From: Posidonia oceanica | Taxonomy: Eukaryota; Streptophyta; Magnoliopsida; Alismatales; Posidoniaceae | Direction of reading: 5' to 3' | DNA: 64,000 bases | Assembly (NCBI GenBank): GCA_037176725.1 | Contig: JAZBRS010000075.1 | Coordinates: 72,790,001-72,854,000, forward strand | Position numbers and translations under genes: made by a program | Part shown: piece by piece, positions 45,106 through 59,090 of the stretch | Layout of the letters: each line of letters begins with the position of its first letter | Numbering within the stretch: the first letter of the stretch is position 1 | Notes under the pieces: model-generated | The model's database searches: none | Told to the model about the DNA's origin: nothing | The model's input: the letters and a program-made list of their open reading frames with translations, nothing else

Positions 45106-48100
45106 AAGATGTAGTGCACGGAATTCAAGCTTGTGGTTTGGTTCCAACAGGAAAAACTTGTGATTGTGATTTCTATGATGTTGATCGGTTTAAAAAAAAA
45201 ACTGTAGTGTACGTAGCATTCGATTGTGATGAGCATTAGTCAACCATCGGTTTGGCAGATTCAATGATCAACGTGGATTCGACGTGTAATTTCTGTGCCT
45301 GACTTGGCATCGCACGGGCCGGTGGTATATATTAATATTTAATAGGTTGTTGAAGATGAATATTGTCCAAATGCTTGCGTGTGCTGCCGGCTGCCGAGGT
45401 TGGTGGACTCAAGTTGTCTCGTGGAGTAAACCTGCGGCCATTTCATGAGTAGTGTCATTCGTTTAGAATTAGGTGCATGCATGCAAGTTCCCAAGTTCTG
45501 TCATTAAATTACATTGAAAGTCATTTGTAGAAGGTGTGAGTCAGGTTGTAGGTGCATGGTAGGCCATACTCAATAGCTTTCAAGGAAGTGAAGCATTTTA
45601 TGTATATCATCAACATATTTCCCTCTTACTGTAAATGCAAGGTCCTAGAATTAATACATGAACTAACTGTGGTAAGTTCCCTGAAATCTTCATTCGGTCG
45701 ATACCGATCGATGTTAATAATTTTATGTTATATGAATTTAGTTCTACATTGTTAAATAACTACATATTTGTGGTTTGATCCACTAGATATCATCTAAAAG
45801 TCTGGGTTTTTTTTTATATTTTATATAACTAGGTCTATTGGAATCTAAAGCAAATACAGTGAAGGAAGTAGACTGGATAGCAAACCCAAGATATATCTAA
45901 AGTCAAATAGAACTAAACAAACAATAATCTCTCCAAAGAATAAACAAAATAGATTATGAAACATTATCTAGTTGAAGCAGCAGAAAGCTGACTTTCTCCA
46001 GAGAATATATTGGTTCATTATGATGCAATGGATCGTTGGTGACCATTGAGCTCCATTAGCTAGGTCGACTTGTGCATGCGAGTAGATCCCCCACAAGGGA
46101 GAAAGGAATGTTCATTCATGTAAAGTGTAAGGGCCAATCCAACTACTTTTTACTTCCAATATTATAGGACTAAATTTCCCACATAAAAAGAGCACACACC
46201 CTTGAAAATTCAAAATCAGATATCAAAACCAATATTTTTTTAAATTTTTTTTTTGGTCCTCCACAAGAAACACAACCAACAAGGTCCACTGGATGATATC
46301 TCATCACTATAAAGATCTACTTGCAGTGGTTGTCAATTTGGAGTTGTATTCTTGTAAAGATATTTATTTATATGACTATAAAAAATATACATATAGATTA
46401 ATGATGTTGTTTGGTATAAAATTAAATAATACTTTTGAATGTAGAGAGTCAAGCATGCATGTGTCTAAAGAATATTTTCTGGTTATAAACTATGTGTTAA
46501 TATAAGAATTTGGAAGGATGTAACCAATGGATAGAAGAGAGCCACCACGGTTGGATCCAAAGTCCTAATTTTCAACTTAATGTGACTTAACTAATCTAAT
46601 GGGCTGACTCGATTATAGGAACATATTAAGTAAAAGTAGTACTTGAGGGATATTGTAACACACAGCTATGGAGTGTGTTATATAACTATATACTATATCT
46701 ATGATTTCAACATAATAATCACAAAAGAAACTCTACCTACTCTTGTTGCACATGAGAGACTCCCTCCATAAGAACAGAAGTGATTGTTGCGGTGATTGAA
46801 CAGATGCTTCCGTTTCAAAATAATCAACATGGCAACAATTAGTAAGTCCCATAAGGTTTATCAAGTAATATCAAGAGCCAATTCTTGTCGATTATATCAA
46901 TATTATTTTATCGATTTGAGATTCAATGATGATTTCATAGATACAGTTTGTTTTGTACGCATTTGATGCGATTTTTCCATCGTGCTCACGTGTGACAATG
47001 AAAACTTTGGAGGATATGGTTAGACGACCATTGGGTCCGATGAGCGATAGACCATGCCACATCGTTGGGCGCAACGACGATTGCGGTCGCGGGCAACAGC
47101 ACTGGTCACAACTACGGGGCAGTGCGCAGCGTAGCAGGACCGGCCATGGCTATGGGTAGCGCATTAGTGACGGTCACGGACAGCCAGGGCCCTCACGTAG
47201 GCGTTGCCGCCGTCGATGATGCCGCCTCCCTTTTTCTCTTCCCTGCATGTCGGGTAAGCGGATTCGGGCAGATCCATTTACCCAAATCTATTAAAAATAT
47301 TAATTAATAAATAATATTTGTTATTAAGTAAATTCACATGTTCACCCCTGAGTTTTTCCTTTATTACTTATAAGTTTTTTGTAATTAATGAAAACTCCAT
47401 TTAATTTATATTTTATGATTAAGTCCCTAAAAGTATGTAATTTTGCATATAAGCATTTATTTACTATAGAATCTATTTTAAGTTTGAATTAGAATAAACT
47501 ACTATTATTTATTTTACCTAAGGGTGAGGAGCACCCTAGGTGGCCAACTCAATTGGTTAGAAATAATCAATCCAACAGTTATAAAAATCCATCTAAGCTC
47601 GTAATATATTCTGAACGGACCTTTTCATAATTCTAATTAATAAATTACTTGCATAGGTGCTAATTTATTGTTGTATATTGCATTTATAACTGGACTAGTA
47701 ATATGATGGGATCATTGATGTTTGTCATATACTCATATAATACCAATCCCAACATTATTATTATTATTATTATTTTTTAAAGAATGTAAAGTCCACTTGT
47801 ACTATATCCTATCAAATGGCTTTAATGGCCCTACTGCTGTAACAACCTTTTTTTAAGAGTGACTACCATAACAACTCTTCAATTTTTTTGTAACTCAATC
47901 ACAACACAGATGAGTGTCACTGTCACATTGTTTGTTTGAGTTGTTGAATTTATAAACTTGTCCCTTGTGCATGTGGTACAACATGCTCACGTACTAATCA
48001 GCTCTAACAAGGAAGTTGGCCAAAGCTTTGTGGTCCTATAATCTCCACTAAAGTTTGAACTTGATTTCAGCCGTTTACCATCACTTTAAAAAAAAAAAAA

Positions 48101-49560
48101 AATCAATAAATCTCTCATGCATGCTGATTTAATTATATACCAAGGATCTTCTGAGAATGGATAAAATGGACCTATCTTTATCCAAACAAGAGCAGGGAAA
48201 AAACTAGTGATTGATTGATGCTCCTATCTACTTGCATTAACTAAATCTAGAAAAGTTGTGGTTGCAATAGCAACTCCCTGCGTAATGTCATTGTCATCGT
48301 TTTTTGGGTGGTTTGAACAATATCCTAATCTAATGCTTGATATTTTAGGGCAAGTCGATGCCTCTGCACATGTTGATTGACGTGAACCTACGTCTTCTCT
48401 AATTCAATTAAAGAGGATTGATCAGCATGATTAACTGTTTCCTTCGAGAGAATTCCCACTACCATATTTTTTTTGGTTTCTTTTACTCTTACGATCCGTT
48501 AAATAATGTTTATGGAGGAGAAGTAGTTCACTCATTCTCTGTTAGAACATGTAAGTGATTTTTCAAATTGAGGCATTACAATTGAATGCATGCCGTATGT
48601 TTATATATCTCGGCTATAGGAAATTTACGTATTGCCAACGGATAATAGTTTGAGCTATGCATGTATGGCTTAATATATTTGATGCTTGCATTTGGAGGAC
48701 GTCAAATGACGCAATAAGGCATATCTATATGGTCCCGTTCAAAGAGATTGGCCATGTGCAGTATCAAATGGGTAGGTCATGCATGCACATATTTGATTCA
48801 TGATCACGAGTGACAGATTTTTTCAGCCTCTTGGGTGTATTGATCAATGATCATAGAGCTTAATTTCTTCCTTCTGAAGCTATTAATTTCACTTGTATTA
48901 TTCGTAAATTTAGTGATGATCTCTCCTCTCCCCTATTCATGCAGTAGGTTACAACCAAATCACGTTAAACTTTTGTATTTGAGATTTGCACGTTTTGCTT
49001 TCACATTTTTATCTTTGTGTGTTGTTCTTTAGTGTAACCTTAAAAAAAAAAAAACATAGTATTAAGGATCATAACAAGCAAGAGAGAAACAATTATATAT
49101 AGAAAAATAAATTTACGGATAAAAATAAGTTCATGAGGAATTAGTGATTATTGTCGATATTTACGTGTCAAGTCATGATCTTTTGTCATTCTTTCTTTAC
49201 CAATTAGGGCCACCTTAATTGTTGCTAGCTAGGAAGTTGAAGCTTCTATTATACTAACAGATTGGATTATTTGAAAAATAATGACATGACGTGAGAATAA
49301 TAGTCGACAAAACTAAAAAAAAAAAAAAAAAACTCATAAGATCTAACCTTCTGGATCTTTTGAAATGGACTTACCAACACGATAATCAGATAATTTGTCG
49401 AACATACCCTTAAACCAAGAGATTTCCTACCTCCATGGCTCCACCCTAATGTCAGTGTGTTGTTAAGTCTGTTCCTCCATGTGACGGCATGCAAAAAGTT
49501 GCTGCTCACCAATGCGCGATATCATGGAAGAATCCATTGAATCAGTGACGTCTCACCGTC
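45106..49560. other. Gene-poor intergenic stretch
   Basis: AT-rich DNA with homopolymer runs (for example near 48090, 49042 and 49317). One GC-richer patch at 46990-47240 opens frames on both strands, without a recognisable motif. Nothing else seen. Confidence 0.6.
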
Positions 49561-49561
49561 C

Positions 49562-49918
49562 ATGGCAGCCAATGGGTCCAGCGTCTTAGGTGCCTGCGTC
49601 CTTCAAAAACTGCTAAAAGCCGGCAATTCCATGTGGATGGAAACAAGTGGTACAACTGCACAACGATCTACTCGAAAACAACAAAGATGGCGTGCGTGGA
49701 CCCAAAAGAGAGTGGAGATAGATGGTCGAGGTTTAGATTGGATTTGTTGGATTCACGAGCTGTATGTGTTTGGTTTGTTCCACATCGTCGTGCATCAGGT
49801 GCTGCTCTCGTGGCTGGATGTACAACCCATACAAGTGATGAAAGCTGATCAGAGGAAGTTTCACCTACATGTCATGTATCCTCAACAGGTTAGAGATCCT
49901 GATGCCTTAATTTCGTAG
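49562..49918 (+). pseudogene. Degenerate fragment resembling a CCR/DFR-type reductase N-terminus
   Basis: Pieces in two frames line up in order with the N-terminal part of plant cinnamoyl-CoA reductase/dihydroflavonol reductase-like extended SDR proteins. They are VLGACVLQKLLKAG (Rossmann helix), DPKESGDRWSRFRLDLLDS (RLFxxDLLD region), ALVAGC (the usual AxxGC) and FHLHVMYPQQVRDPDA (the usual VFHxASP...DPE). The Gly-rich NADP motif at the very start is missing, and at least one frameshift separates the pieces. The identification rests on memory of the family and is moderate at best. Confidence 0.42.
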
Positions 49919-51782
49919 ATCTTGTGGGCTAGCTACTAGACATGAATACATGATGTAGCTAGAGCTTTGTATTTTTGCTGAGCTTTCAGTTTTTTGTATG
50001 AGAAGATTCTTGAACATTTATATATGGATCTATTAATCATAGATACTAATTACGTGGTCATTGAACTAACTTAAGTAGTTAGGTTGACCAAGACATCAAG
50101 ATTCAAATCCTGGTGTTAACAACCGTGTTATCGTTTCAAGAAACAAAGTTACACGGTCATCGAAGATGACGCCAATGTTGAGATAAATCATGTTCTTGTA
50201 GAGCATAATAGGCTAGTAGGCTTTCACTCGTCAGCTCGCCCATGTGCATTGTTTTTTTGGTTATCATCTACACAGTAGGATTCTCTTATCCATCTACGTG
50301 TCAGATTCTTCTACCCACCTTGCTATGGTTCTTCTCGACTTTCTATATTCTAAGATTATGGCTCCAATTTAAAAAAAATCAGAATTCGTGAAATAGCAGG
50401 TCCTAATTAGAAGCATATTGCATACAAAAACACTCGATTGCCTGCTTGTATGGGAAGCAACATCATGACGAGCTTTCGGCCTCACTATCATTTGGAATCT
50501 GCAAGTGATTGTCGGAGGAAGTGCTTCTACAAAGAAGTTGCATTTCTTGTTGTTGAGAGGGCTTTTCAATTTTCTCTTTCTACAAAGAAGCACTTGTTTA
50601 TTAGTGGTTCATTTGGGACTGCTTCCGCGATTCCAAGCAGAAAAACACCGCCACGTAGGAATCCGAAACAGTTATAAACGATGCCTAGCTAAAACTCAAA
50701 ATCTAACCCACACAACCAAACAAACATAAGGTGAAACATGATCTTCCATCTCGCCTAAATATCACATACTTAATTGGGACAAAGCCATGTGTAATTGTGG
50801 TGGTTTTGACAGTTGACACATGAAATCTGACTTGATGGTATCACATGGTTGAAATATGAATATTTAATTTAAAATCAATTAATTAACAGTAGAGGAGTCT
50901 CTTTATGCATAATCCTAAGTTCAATCCTCATCTTTTTTTCACATAGGATTATTTTAACACTTCTCTTTATTTGTAGCATTTTTTTAGGTCCTATAAGTTT
51001 TTTTTTTTTTTTGATATAGATAGATGTGTATGGACTTAGATCCATTTAAACTTCTTTAGACTCCAACTCAAAACCAATTTATGATAAATGAAAAGATCTA
51101 TCTATATATAATTACAAGTTTAATCTTCACTTTTTTAAATATAAGACTATTTCAACACATATTACCCTTGTACATTTGAATTGTTATTCCAACTATTTTG
51201 TGTACATCAAAGTTGTTATCTAAATTTTTAGATAAATAATTTTCAACCCTCCTTACTAGAAGATTTTCCCAATGTGATTTCCTCAAATTGCTTCCTTACT
51301 AGAAGTTATAACTACAAATATCCTAAATACTACTACTGATAGTTATCAAATTTTATGGTATCTACATGGGTACTAAAAATTTTGATAGGCACTAAAGACT
51401 TTTAATTTTGACCATTGATTTAAATATATAAATGGTAGTATTTGTATCTGTAAATAAATAATTGTAACTATCAATAGATAGTTACAAAATTTGTGAGACA
51501 ATATCATAGATATCATGTAATTTTCCAAAAAAAACCTACTAATGATCATACGTGACGTGGTAGTGAAGCTGGTATTCTTGACGTCGTTATTAATTCAATT
51601 TGTGAAGAACAAACCTAACCTTGAATTATCATTTCAAAATAAGAAAACTAACGTAAGTGTGTGAAGTATAAAAGTCTGATAGGATCCAGAATCTGCCCAT
51701 GTGCATGGCAGTTGCATAATCCACAGAATGATTCTGCAGCAAATTTTTTTTTCTAAAAAAATGCAAACCATGTTCATTGCTG
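49919..51782. other. Intergenic, no gene recognised
   Basis: AT-rich sequence. Near 50510-50600 the motif CTTCTACAAAGAAG occurs twice and is self-complementary, perhaps part of a small foldback element. Nothing else supported. Confidence 0.6.
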
Positions 51783-52007
51783 CTATTGCATTTGTTTTTT
51801 ATAATCACTGCTATTGATTTTCAAACCCAATTCATCTGGACAAAGAACCCGTGATTGCTGTGAATCCATCCAATCTGCAATCTCAGAAGACCAGATTTTG
51901 CTGCAGATATGAAATCTAGTGAGGTCAAAAATGTTGGGAAGTGCAGGCATTGTATTATTAATGGCACCAGGAATCTCAGCACGTTTTTCAAGCTGAACAG
52001 ATCCCAT
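51783..52007 (-). pseudogene. Unidentified coding-like fragment
   Basis: A 74-codon minus-strand frame with balanced composition unlike nearby random frames. Segments include KRAEIPGAINNTMPALPNIF, DLTRFHICSKIWSSEIADWM and VLCPDELGLKI. I do not recognise the family. It could be one exon of an unseen gene or a captured fragment; no neighbouring exon was found. Confidence 0.3.
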
Positions 52008-52859
52008 GGATTCATTAATTTAACAGATTAAAATAGGACTCAGAATTACTACAGTTCACAAAAAAAATAGGACTCAGAATTTTTTATATCATGCAGTAGG
52101 CAGGCCCTTGTATGATCTATAATATTATCTTCTTCTTACTGGAAGTATCCAAGTACTGCATGCATGCCAGTTGCCATACGAACATGAGAGCACGTAGTTA
52201 CTTCTTCCTCTTCAGTCAAATTGATTATCTTTTTTTTGCAATGTTTTTTTATGATCAAATTTAAAAAAAAAATCTAAGGTTTCCATGTGTTGTCTTACAA
52301 AGATATAACTATCAAATAATAATTATACTTATTTTTTTTATAATTACAAATCTCACCAAAAATATGTTAAAATGAACAATCAATATTGAAATTCTTTAGT
52401 ACCACTAAATCTGTGGTACCCATGTTGATACTGTAGACATACTTTTTTTTGCAATTTAAATTTATCACTTTGATCACTTAACTGTTGTAGCCATTCCAAA
52501 AAAAAAGTCTAGATTATTTATCTTGACTAGAACGGAGATATAACGGTATTAATCAATTATCCAAATTCTTTCATATTCCACTTCCTCCCCAAGGACGTGA
52601 GTTTTTTTTTCACGAAAATTTATGGCGGTTTCTTCTCATATTAAAGTAGGTTTAGGGTTTTCGTAACATGGGTTTGAACTTCATGAATATCCCTTACCGT
52701 TTTGTAGCTCGCATGATGGATCTTCGTGGGTTTGTTCAAGGTATTTCTAATATTTTTCGGCGTAACATCAATTGTTTATAAGCTCATCAAGTGAACCGCA
52801 AAAGATGAAAAAGGAGTATCTATTTAAAATACTTGTATAAGCTACTTTACTCATACTTT

Positions 52860-53930
52860 TAATACAGTTTACCTTTCTTAATTTTTAAGTTTTTCAACTT
52901 ACTATCCTAAATTTTTTTCATTATAACTTATCCTCTTCTACTATGATAAATTACAATGAACTGTCTTTTTAAAATTTTTTTTTTTGTAAACGGCAATAGC
53001 CTTTTTAGGTAAATTACGTTAAATTTTTTGTTTTATTTGACCACTTTACGCTCAGTAAAATATAATTTATCTTTTTCAACTATTCGGTTTTTTCAGCTTG
53101 ATAGCTTAAACTTTTTTTTGTTACAATTTACGTTCCTCAATTACCTTCGTTAAACAACAAGAGCCTTCCATAATGTTTGAAGTGTCACATGACCTTTATA
53201 ATATTTCTTTCGAACAAATTTACTCTTCTTCCCCATTTTCTTCTTCTCCACATTCTTCCATTTTTTCTACGACAAAAATCCTAGACCCAACTTCACTATC
53301 AAAATTTTCTCCTTTCTTCATCCTTCCCAAACCTTTTGTTCACTTTTTTCTTGATAAACCGACAACCATGAACTCCATCAACATCATAGGAAGATCTCGA
53401 ACTTTTTCCCTGTCATTATCAAACATATCTCGATTGAATGTCTCAAGCTCTGAGAAGAACATGAGATGGCACCAAAAATCAACTCGGAAAGGGTGTTAGC
53501 TGAGATTTGCAGCTAGGTAGGGTATAGGTGAGGAAAAAAGGGTTCCGTAGAAATAACGTTCGGGTTAGGTTCCATATATAGAACTGAGAAGAGGATTATT
53601 TATAACAAAAGGTAAACGGTCAAACAAAGCAAAAGTTTAACACCGTTTACCTAAATTGTAACAAAAAAAATTAAGATACCAAAATGAAAAACTCAAATAG
53701 TTGAGGAAGGTAAATTGTAATTTACCTAAGATGGAGAATAAAAAAATAGAGAAGAAGAGTAATTTTGTCTGAAAGAAATATTGTAATGGTCATGTGATCC
53801 TTCAAACCTAAAAAAGGACCTTGTTGTTTACGGAGATAGTCAAGGAAAACAAGTTGTAATGAAAAAAATTGAAGATACTAAACTAAAAAACTCAAATTGT
53901 TGAAGAAGATAAACTATAATTTAATACACA
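52860..53930. mobile_element. Foldback element with repeated inverted motifs
   Basis: A long imperfect inverted repeat. 53058-53255 pairs with the complement of 53728-53925, sharing CACATGACC, ATATTTCTTTC and ACTCTTCTTC. A motif of about 70 bp (TTTACCTTCCTCAA-, TTTTTTGTTACAATTTA-like) occurs four times: near 52863 and 53060 in one orientation, near 53640 and 53850 in the other. The centre (about 53256-53610) holds unrelated sequence with a 108-codon frame. It resembles a non-autonomous foldback or long-TIR element. Target duplication not identified. Confidence 0.6.
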
Positions 53931-56900
53931 CATCTAAGAGTTGTAAGCGCACTACTGCAACGTGTCAAATCTTTTTATTTAGAAAAAAACAGTGTCATAC
54001 AAACTTTTTTTATTATTTTGAGAAAAGAATCTTAGGGACTTCTTTCTAATTGTATACATTATATCCGTTGAATATTACAAATTATATAGACCCTCTGCTA
54101 CTATCACCTAGTTGATTTTTGCAAAGTGATTAACTATTTGCATCAGAGTCATGTATTCCTCTTAAGTTTGAAACTCATTTTATACAAATTTGTTAGTATT
54201 TTATGAGTATTATTTTCAATCGCACGTATTTTGTCATGTAACTTGCATGTTTTGGTCAAGCATTGTCTTGAAGCGATTTCTGACTTTGTTTAATTCTAAT
54301 CGATGTTTGACTTTGTTTTGGATCGTCGGACATCAACGCGAAAACCATCCCTATAATCTATAATGATCACTTGTTTCTGAAATATTCATTAATTATAACT
54401 AAGTTTGCTACTTGTATTGTAAAATAATTCTCATACATATTTTATTTGCAATAATATTGACTAATAAGTTAAAGCACTTTTTTTTTTCCTACATGCATAA
54501 TAAAGCATGTGAAGATATCATTCATCGGAACAATCACATTTTCTGGTTAATTAGTATCAATACAAAAGTTTTCGCCAACCTCTTTTATGTCAACAAAGGT
54601 TAGCGTTTGCTAACGGTTATGGGAAAATTGATTAATTAATGCCATAAACAGTGTACCTTTTAAAATCAATGTTTTTTAAAGTTTTTGTGCACAAACAAAC
54701 AGTTGATGTGTTAAAATAATCTGACATAAAAAAACAATATTTAGTTCAATTTTTTAAGAATAAATAATTTTTTCATTCAAAAAAAAGTTAATCCCAATAA
54801 TCGTTATCTAGTGGACCCTAAACGCTATCTTGACAAACATAAAGATGGGAAAGGTATGAAATACTCAGCATATATATATACCCACAAAATTATAATGGGG
54901 CCAATGTCTTCTTTTGCCTGAATAATCAAAAGAAGCTTAGAAGCTTTCATACGTGCCTGCCTGCGAATTCAAAAATTGTTCGGTTGCTGGATATATATGG
55001 ACATATGGTGGTCCTTTCCAGCGTTTTTCTTTTGTTCTACGACTTGTGGACATTCTTTTCTTCTTAGGCAGGTAAGAAACAAGAAAGAGGTATTCCTCTC
55101 CTCTCCGTGGGTGCTAATCCTCAGGATATCTTGGGGAAAGGTGTTGGCCGAAAGGCGAACAACCTAAAAATATTATCCCATAGAACATTAGAATATCCTT
55201 TTCTTCCAATTTACGTGTATTATCGTTTGTCCCCCCACAGCTGGGACCTTATTGCATATAATATAAGGTCGGCATAAAGCAACTTGTGTCTTACTTTACA
55301 GCCTACAGTCCTCCCTGTTGAAACAATGCAAGGCAAGATTAGGGGTCCATTTGGCAAAAAAAGAAAAAGATAATAGTGTGTCTGACATCAATAATCCAAA
55401 TAGTTCAGAGTTTCCACATGTCAATAGTTAATTTGTTAATTACTGTTCAATCACTAGTTTATCAAATAATCCACCTAATAATCCGTTGCAGAGTTACCAT
55501 ATTCTATAGTATCACTAGACGTACGCTATGAGTTGATCTGAGAGAACTACCTACAAACAAGATTTCTTGAAGCATTCTACAATAATATAAGAATTTCTGT
55601 TGACTTGGATTCTACTTAAGTGTGAAGATCTTGTACCCAAAATTTGGTTCACCCGTGGGTTCAATGCCTTCTGTTATAATATTATTTATTGGTCTACAAC
55701 TTTAAAAGAATTAAAATCTCAAAAGGATTTGAAAATACATAGAGAGTGGAATTGTAGATGGAAAAGTTGTTATTTAGCTCTTTACAACTCTTTTCCATGC
55801 ATGTTGCTCTTTCAAATGGAACATAAGAGACGGGACTTTATTTTTAGTATGACAGATACATAAGGGGGCACATATAACCATTCCAAGGATAATGTTTTTT
55901 ATTACTTTATTGTTTTGATGTTTTGACACCATCAAGCAATTTTTTTGAGAATAATGGTAGGTAAACTATCTAATTAGCAGAACGTATTAAGGAAAACAAT
56001 AGAGTATTTAATTTGTCTTGTCAATTTTTTAGTAATTGGTATAGATGATCAGATCTAATAACCAAAATGATAGATAATAATTGTGATAATTTTGATATGC
56101 AAATCATATGGTTACTCTATCTCACCACAAAAAGTTGATTAAAGGGTCTAAATTAAGTTGAAGTTTTTTATTTTCTAATAGAATATGAAAGATAATCATA
56201 TCAAAACCGTTGAATATTCAAACTTTTCGAATTTATTATTCTTACATTTAATATATCTCTAATAAATGTGATAGCTCATTTTATAGCAATTAAGAACACC
56301 TACATGGAACGCTCTTTTGATAAAACAATGAGAATAATAATAATATGTAAAATGCCAATTATTAAGAAGCAATAATTCCACTCTACAGCTCTACCCCTCA
56401 ATTTTCCCGTGTCAAAATTTACTTCCAAAGGCTTAACGATGTTTTTGATTTTTTTTTTTTTTTGACCTCTTGTAAACAAAGACGAGCTCATGTTACATGT
56501 GACAAGGGTGAAAATATCAAGGATGGGTCAAAAAATTAAGATTAAAAAAGAGATTTTACAAAAGTATTTTCACATAAAAATAAATCTATAGTTATATTCT
56601 AACAGACTTCGAGATTTATATGTACTTCTGAAATTGTTGTCTTTTTTGCCACTTCCCATTCGGCTTGACGTCACTCCTTGTGACCATGACGGTTATGGCA
56701 TGACCGATCCTTCATTTATTACCATTCTTATTGTCGTCTTTTTTCTCATTGTGGTTTCCTATTATTCTCGAGAACTGAATGTCCAGTGGCTCGTTCTACT
56801 TCACTTGGTATGCTCTATCCTTACCGGTCAAGTATGAATATTATTTATTTGATAGAATATTTCATTTTGAAAACATTTTCTTTTAAATTTATCAATTAAA

Positions 56901-57267
56901 ATGAGTGTCACACATAAAATTTTAATATATAAAATTCGTATGTTATTTAAACCATATTTTTATCAAGTAGTATCAGAACAATCATATTATCTCATCATGA
57001 AATTTTGTATTTTTTTATCTCAAACATGTTGAAAATCATGAGATTAATATTGTTTCATGCATAAACAACTTAGAAATTATGATTTCATGCATTTGTTAAA
57101 ATAAAATCCAGAATTCGATATCTTTTCCTTGACCTCCCTTGTCGATCTCCCAAGATGAGCATCGTTGTTGTCGTCTTCGAATCCATAGTCGTCTCTCGCC
57201 TGCCAAGGTTCGATGGGATGATGCAGGCTTCGATTGGAGAAGGTAGGAAAGAAGAAGATGCGTAAAA

Positions 57268-57298
<31 letters not shown>

Positions 57299-59090
57299 GT
57301 AAGTAAACGCATGAAGACTGCTTACGTGTGAACAGTATGTTTGATTTAAATGAGAAATGGACATTTTGCATAGTTAACCTTTATATTATTAATTATTATA
57401 CTATTTTACATTGTTAGCTTTTGCATGATTCAGTTTTCACATGAAAGATTTTGCATGCAATTAGAGTTATGCTAAATATTATGTCTTGGCTTTATTTAGT
57501 GATTGTTTAAGCATGTATTAAATATCAGTCAATGATCTATGACATCAAATAAATTCATTATTGGTGCTATAAAGATCCACATGTATATAATTCAAAAAAG
57601 TCCACTTAATATATCAAATTTAAGATATTGAAATTATCTATTCAATATATCTAAAATCACTGAAATCTGATATCCCTAGTTCAAACTATGAACAAAATAA
57701 AACAACAACGTCAAAAAGTAGCTAATTTACAGTAAAAAAAAATCCTTTCGAACGATACATAAATCCACATATAAATCGTCGATTTAAAAAAAAATCCCAT
57801 TTTCAATTTAAACATCAATATATACTTTACATGCATCCAAGATCATGAATCAAATTTATATCCTAAACTCTCGGTAGAGTATGTATCTTAAGTCTAAAGC
57901 ACGCGAATCCACAAAACTTAAGAACAAATCGACATTACTGACAGTCCATGCTTGCCAGAGCTCCAATGTCGGTCTTCCTCCTTTTTCCAATCGCGACCAA
58001 GTTACCTCAAGTCCCAAAATTAGTGGCCAAACCATACAAAGAATCCAAACTTAGACACATGTAGAGAGGAAAAGAGATCAATTAACCTATCCAAAATCCA
58101 AACTTGAGCTTACCTCCACAGACTACAATTGTCCAATTGCAAAAGGGAGAAGATCGTCAACATTTCCTCCTTGGCTGCAGCGACTACCGACATCGATCTT
58201 CACATGTATGAGCTGTGAAGTCTTCTCTTCCTCAATCTCTCCCTCACACTATCGATTCTTCTCCTCTTCTTCCTCTCATTCTCTTCTTCTTCTTGTTTCT
58301 TTCCTTTCTTTCTTCTCTCTCGTTGTCGAGTGGCTTAAGAGGGGCCTCTTTACATAGCCCCCTCTTCACAAGGCAAAAAAGTTACATATGACATTGTATT
58401 TCTTATATATAAGCTTCATCTTATAAATCCAAGAGTTTACTTGTTTCATTACAAACAATATTTGCACCATCTTAGTATGCATGCATCCCACATGTGTTGG
58501 AGTCCAAATCATATTTAATCATCACTACATAATCTACTAATGATCATTGAGATTCAATTAAGTTAAGATTATCACTTTCCTTAATTAACATTAAACTCCA
58601 TACATCTATATTGTATTCTATCATTATTTATAAATCATAACCAAAGTCTTTATTCAAATTATTTTTTAATTAACTACAAACACAAATATGAAACTAAGTA
58701 AGATATTAATTTTCCATACGAAGCTCGCTACCCATTGACCCAAAAATGACCAAAACGTGCGATTAAAATGCGTCAACCAAATGCACCTCCCAAACACACA
58801 AGCAACATGTACAACACTAAGGTCGTTGATGTTATGTAGGACTAGTTTTCTATTGATAGTACTTATCATGTATAAAAATCCATAAACCTTTGAAAAACAA
58901 GGTAAATGTATTTGAGATAATCAACTATTATGTTTCAACTACAAGATACTAATCCAAACATGAAACGTTACCATACATATGTGCCTCTTGTACCATAGTT
59001 TTTCCAAATAGCTGACCGTGGCGTGGTCTCATGTTGAGGACCCAAATTCCAAAATAAAAAATGGAAATCTTATCTTTATTAATAAAAAAT
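53931..59090. other. Gene-poor intergenic stretch
   Basis: AT-rich DNA with no recognisable gene. It includes an (AAAT)n microsatellite at about 57264-57297 and a pyrimidine-rich tract (CTTCTTCCTCTCATT-like) at about 58220-58325. Short frames here lack family motifs. Confidence 0.6.

Noticed and set aside
53173..53499. 108-codon frame in the foldback element as a gene
   Set aside because: Its start lies in the inverted arm and its composition (Ser/Phe-rich from CT-rich DNA) gives no family match.
56634..56837. Small hydrophobic frame as a membrane protein
   Set aside because: Sixty-seven codons in AT-rich DNA with no supporting exon, splice site or homologue recognised.
57077..57371. Overlapping minus-strand frames near the (AAAT)n repeat
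   Set aside because: Their cores are the translated microsatellite (repeated YLFI/LFIY); no conserved sequence.
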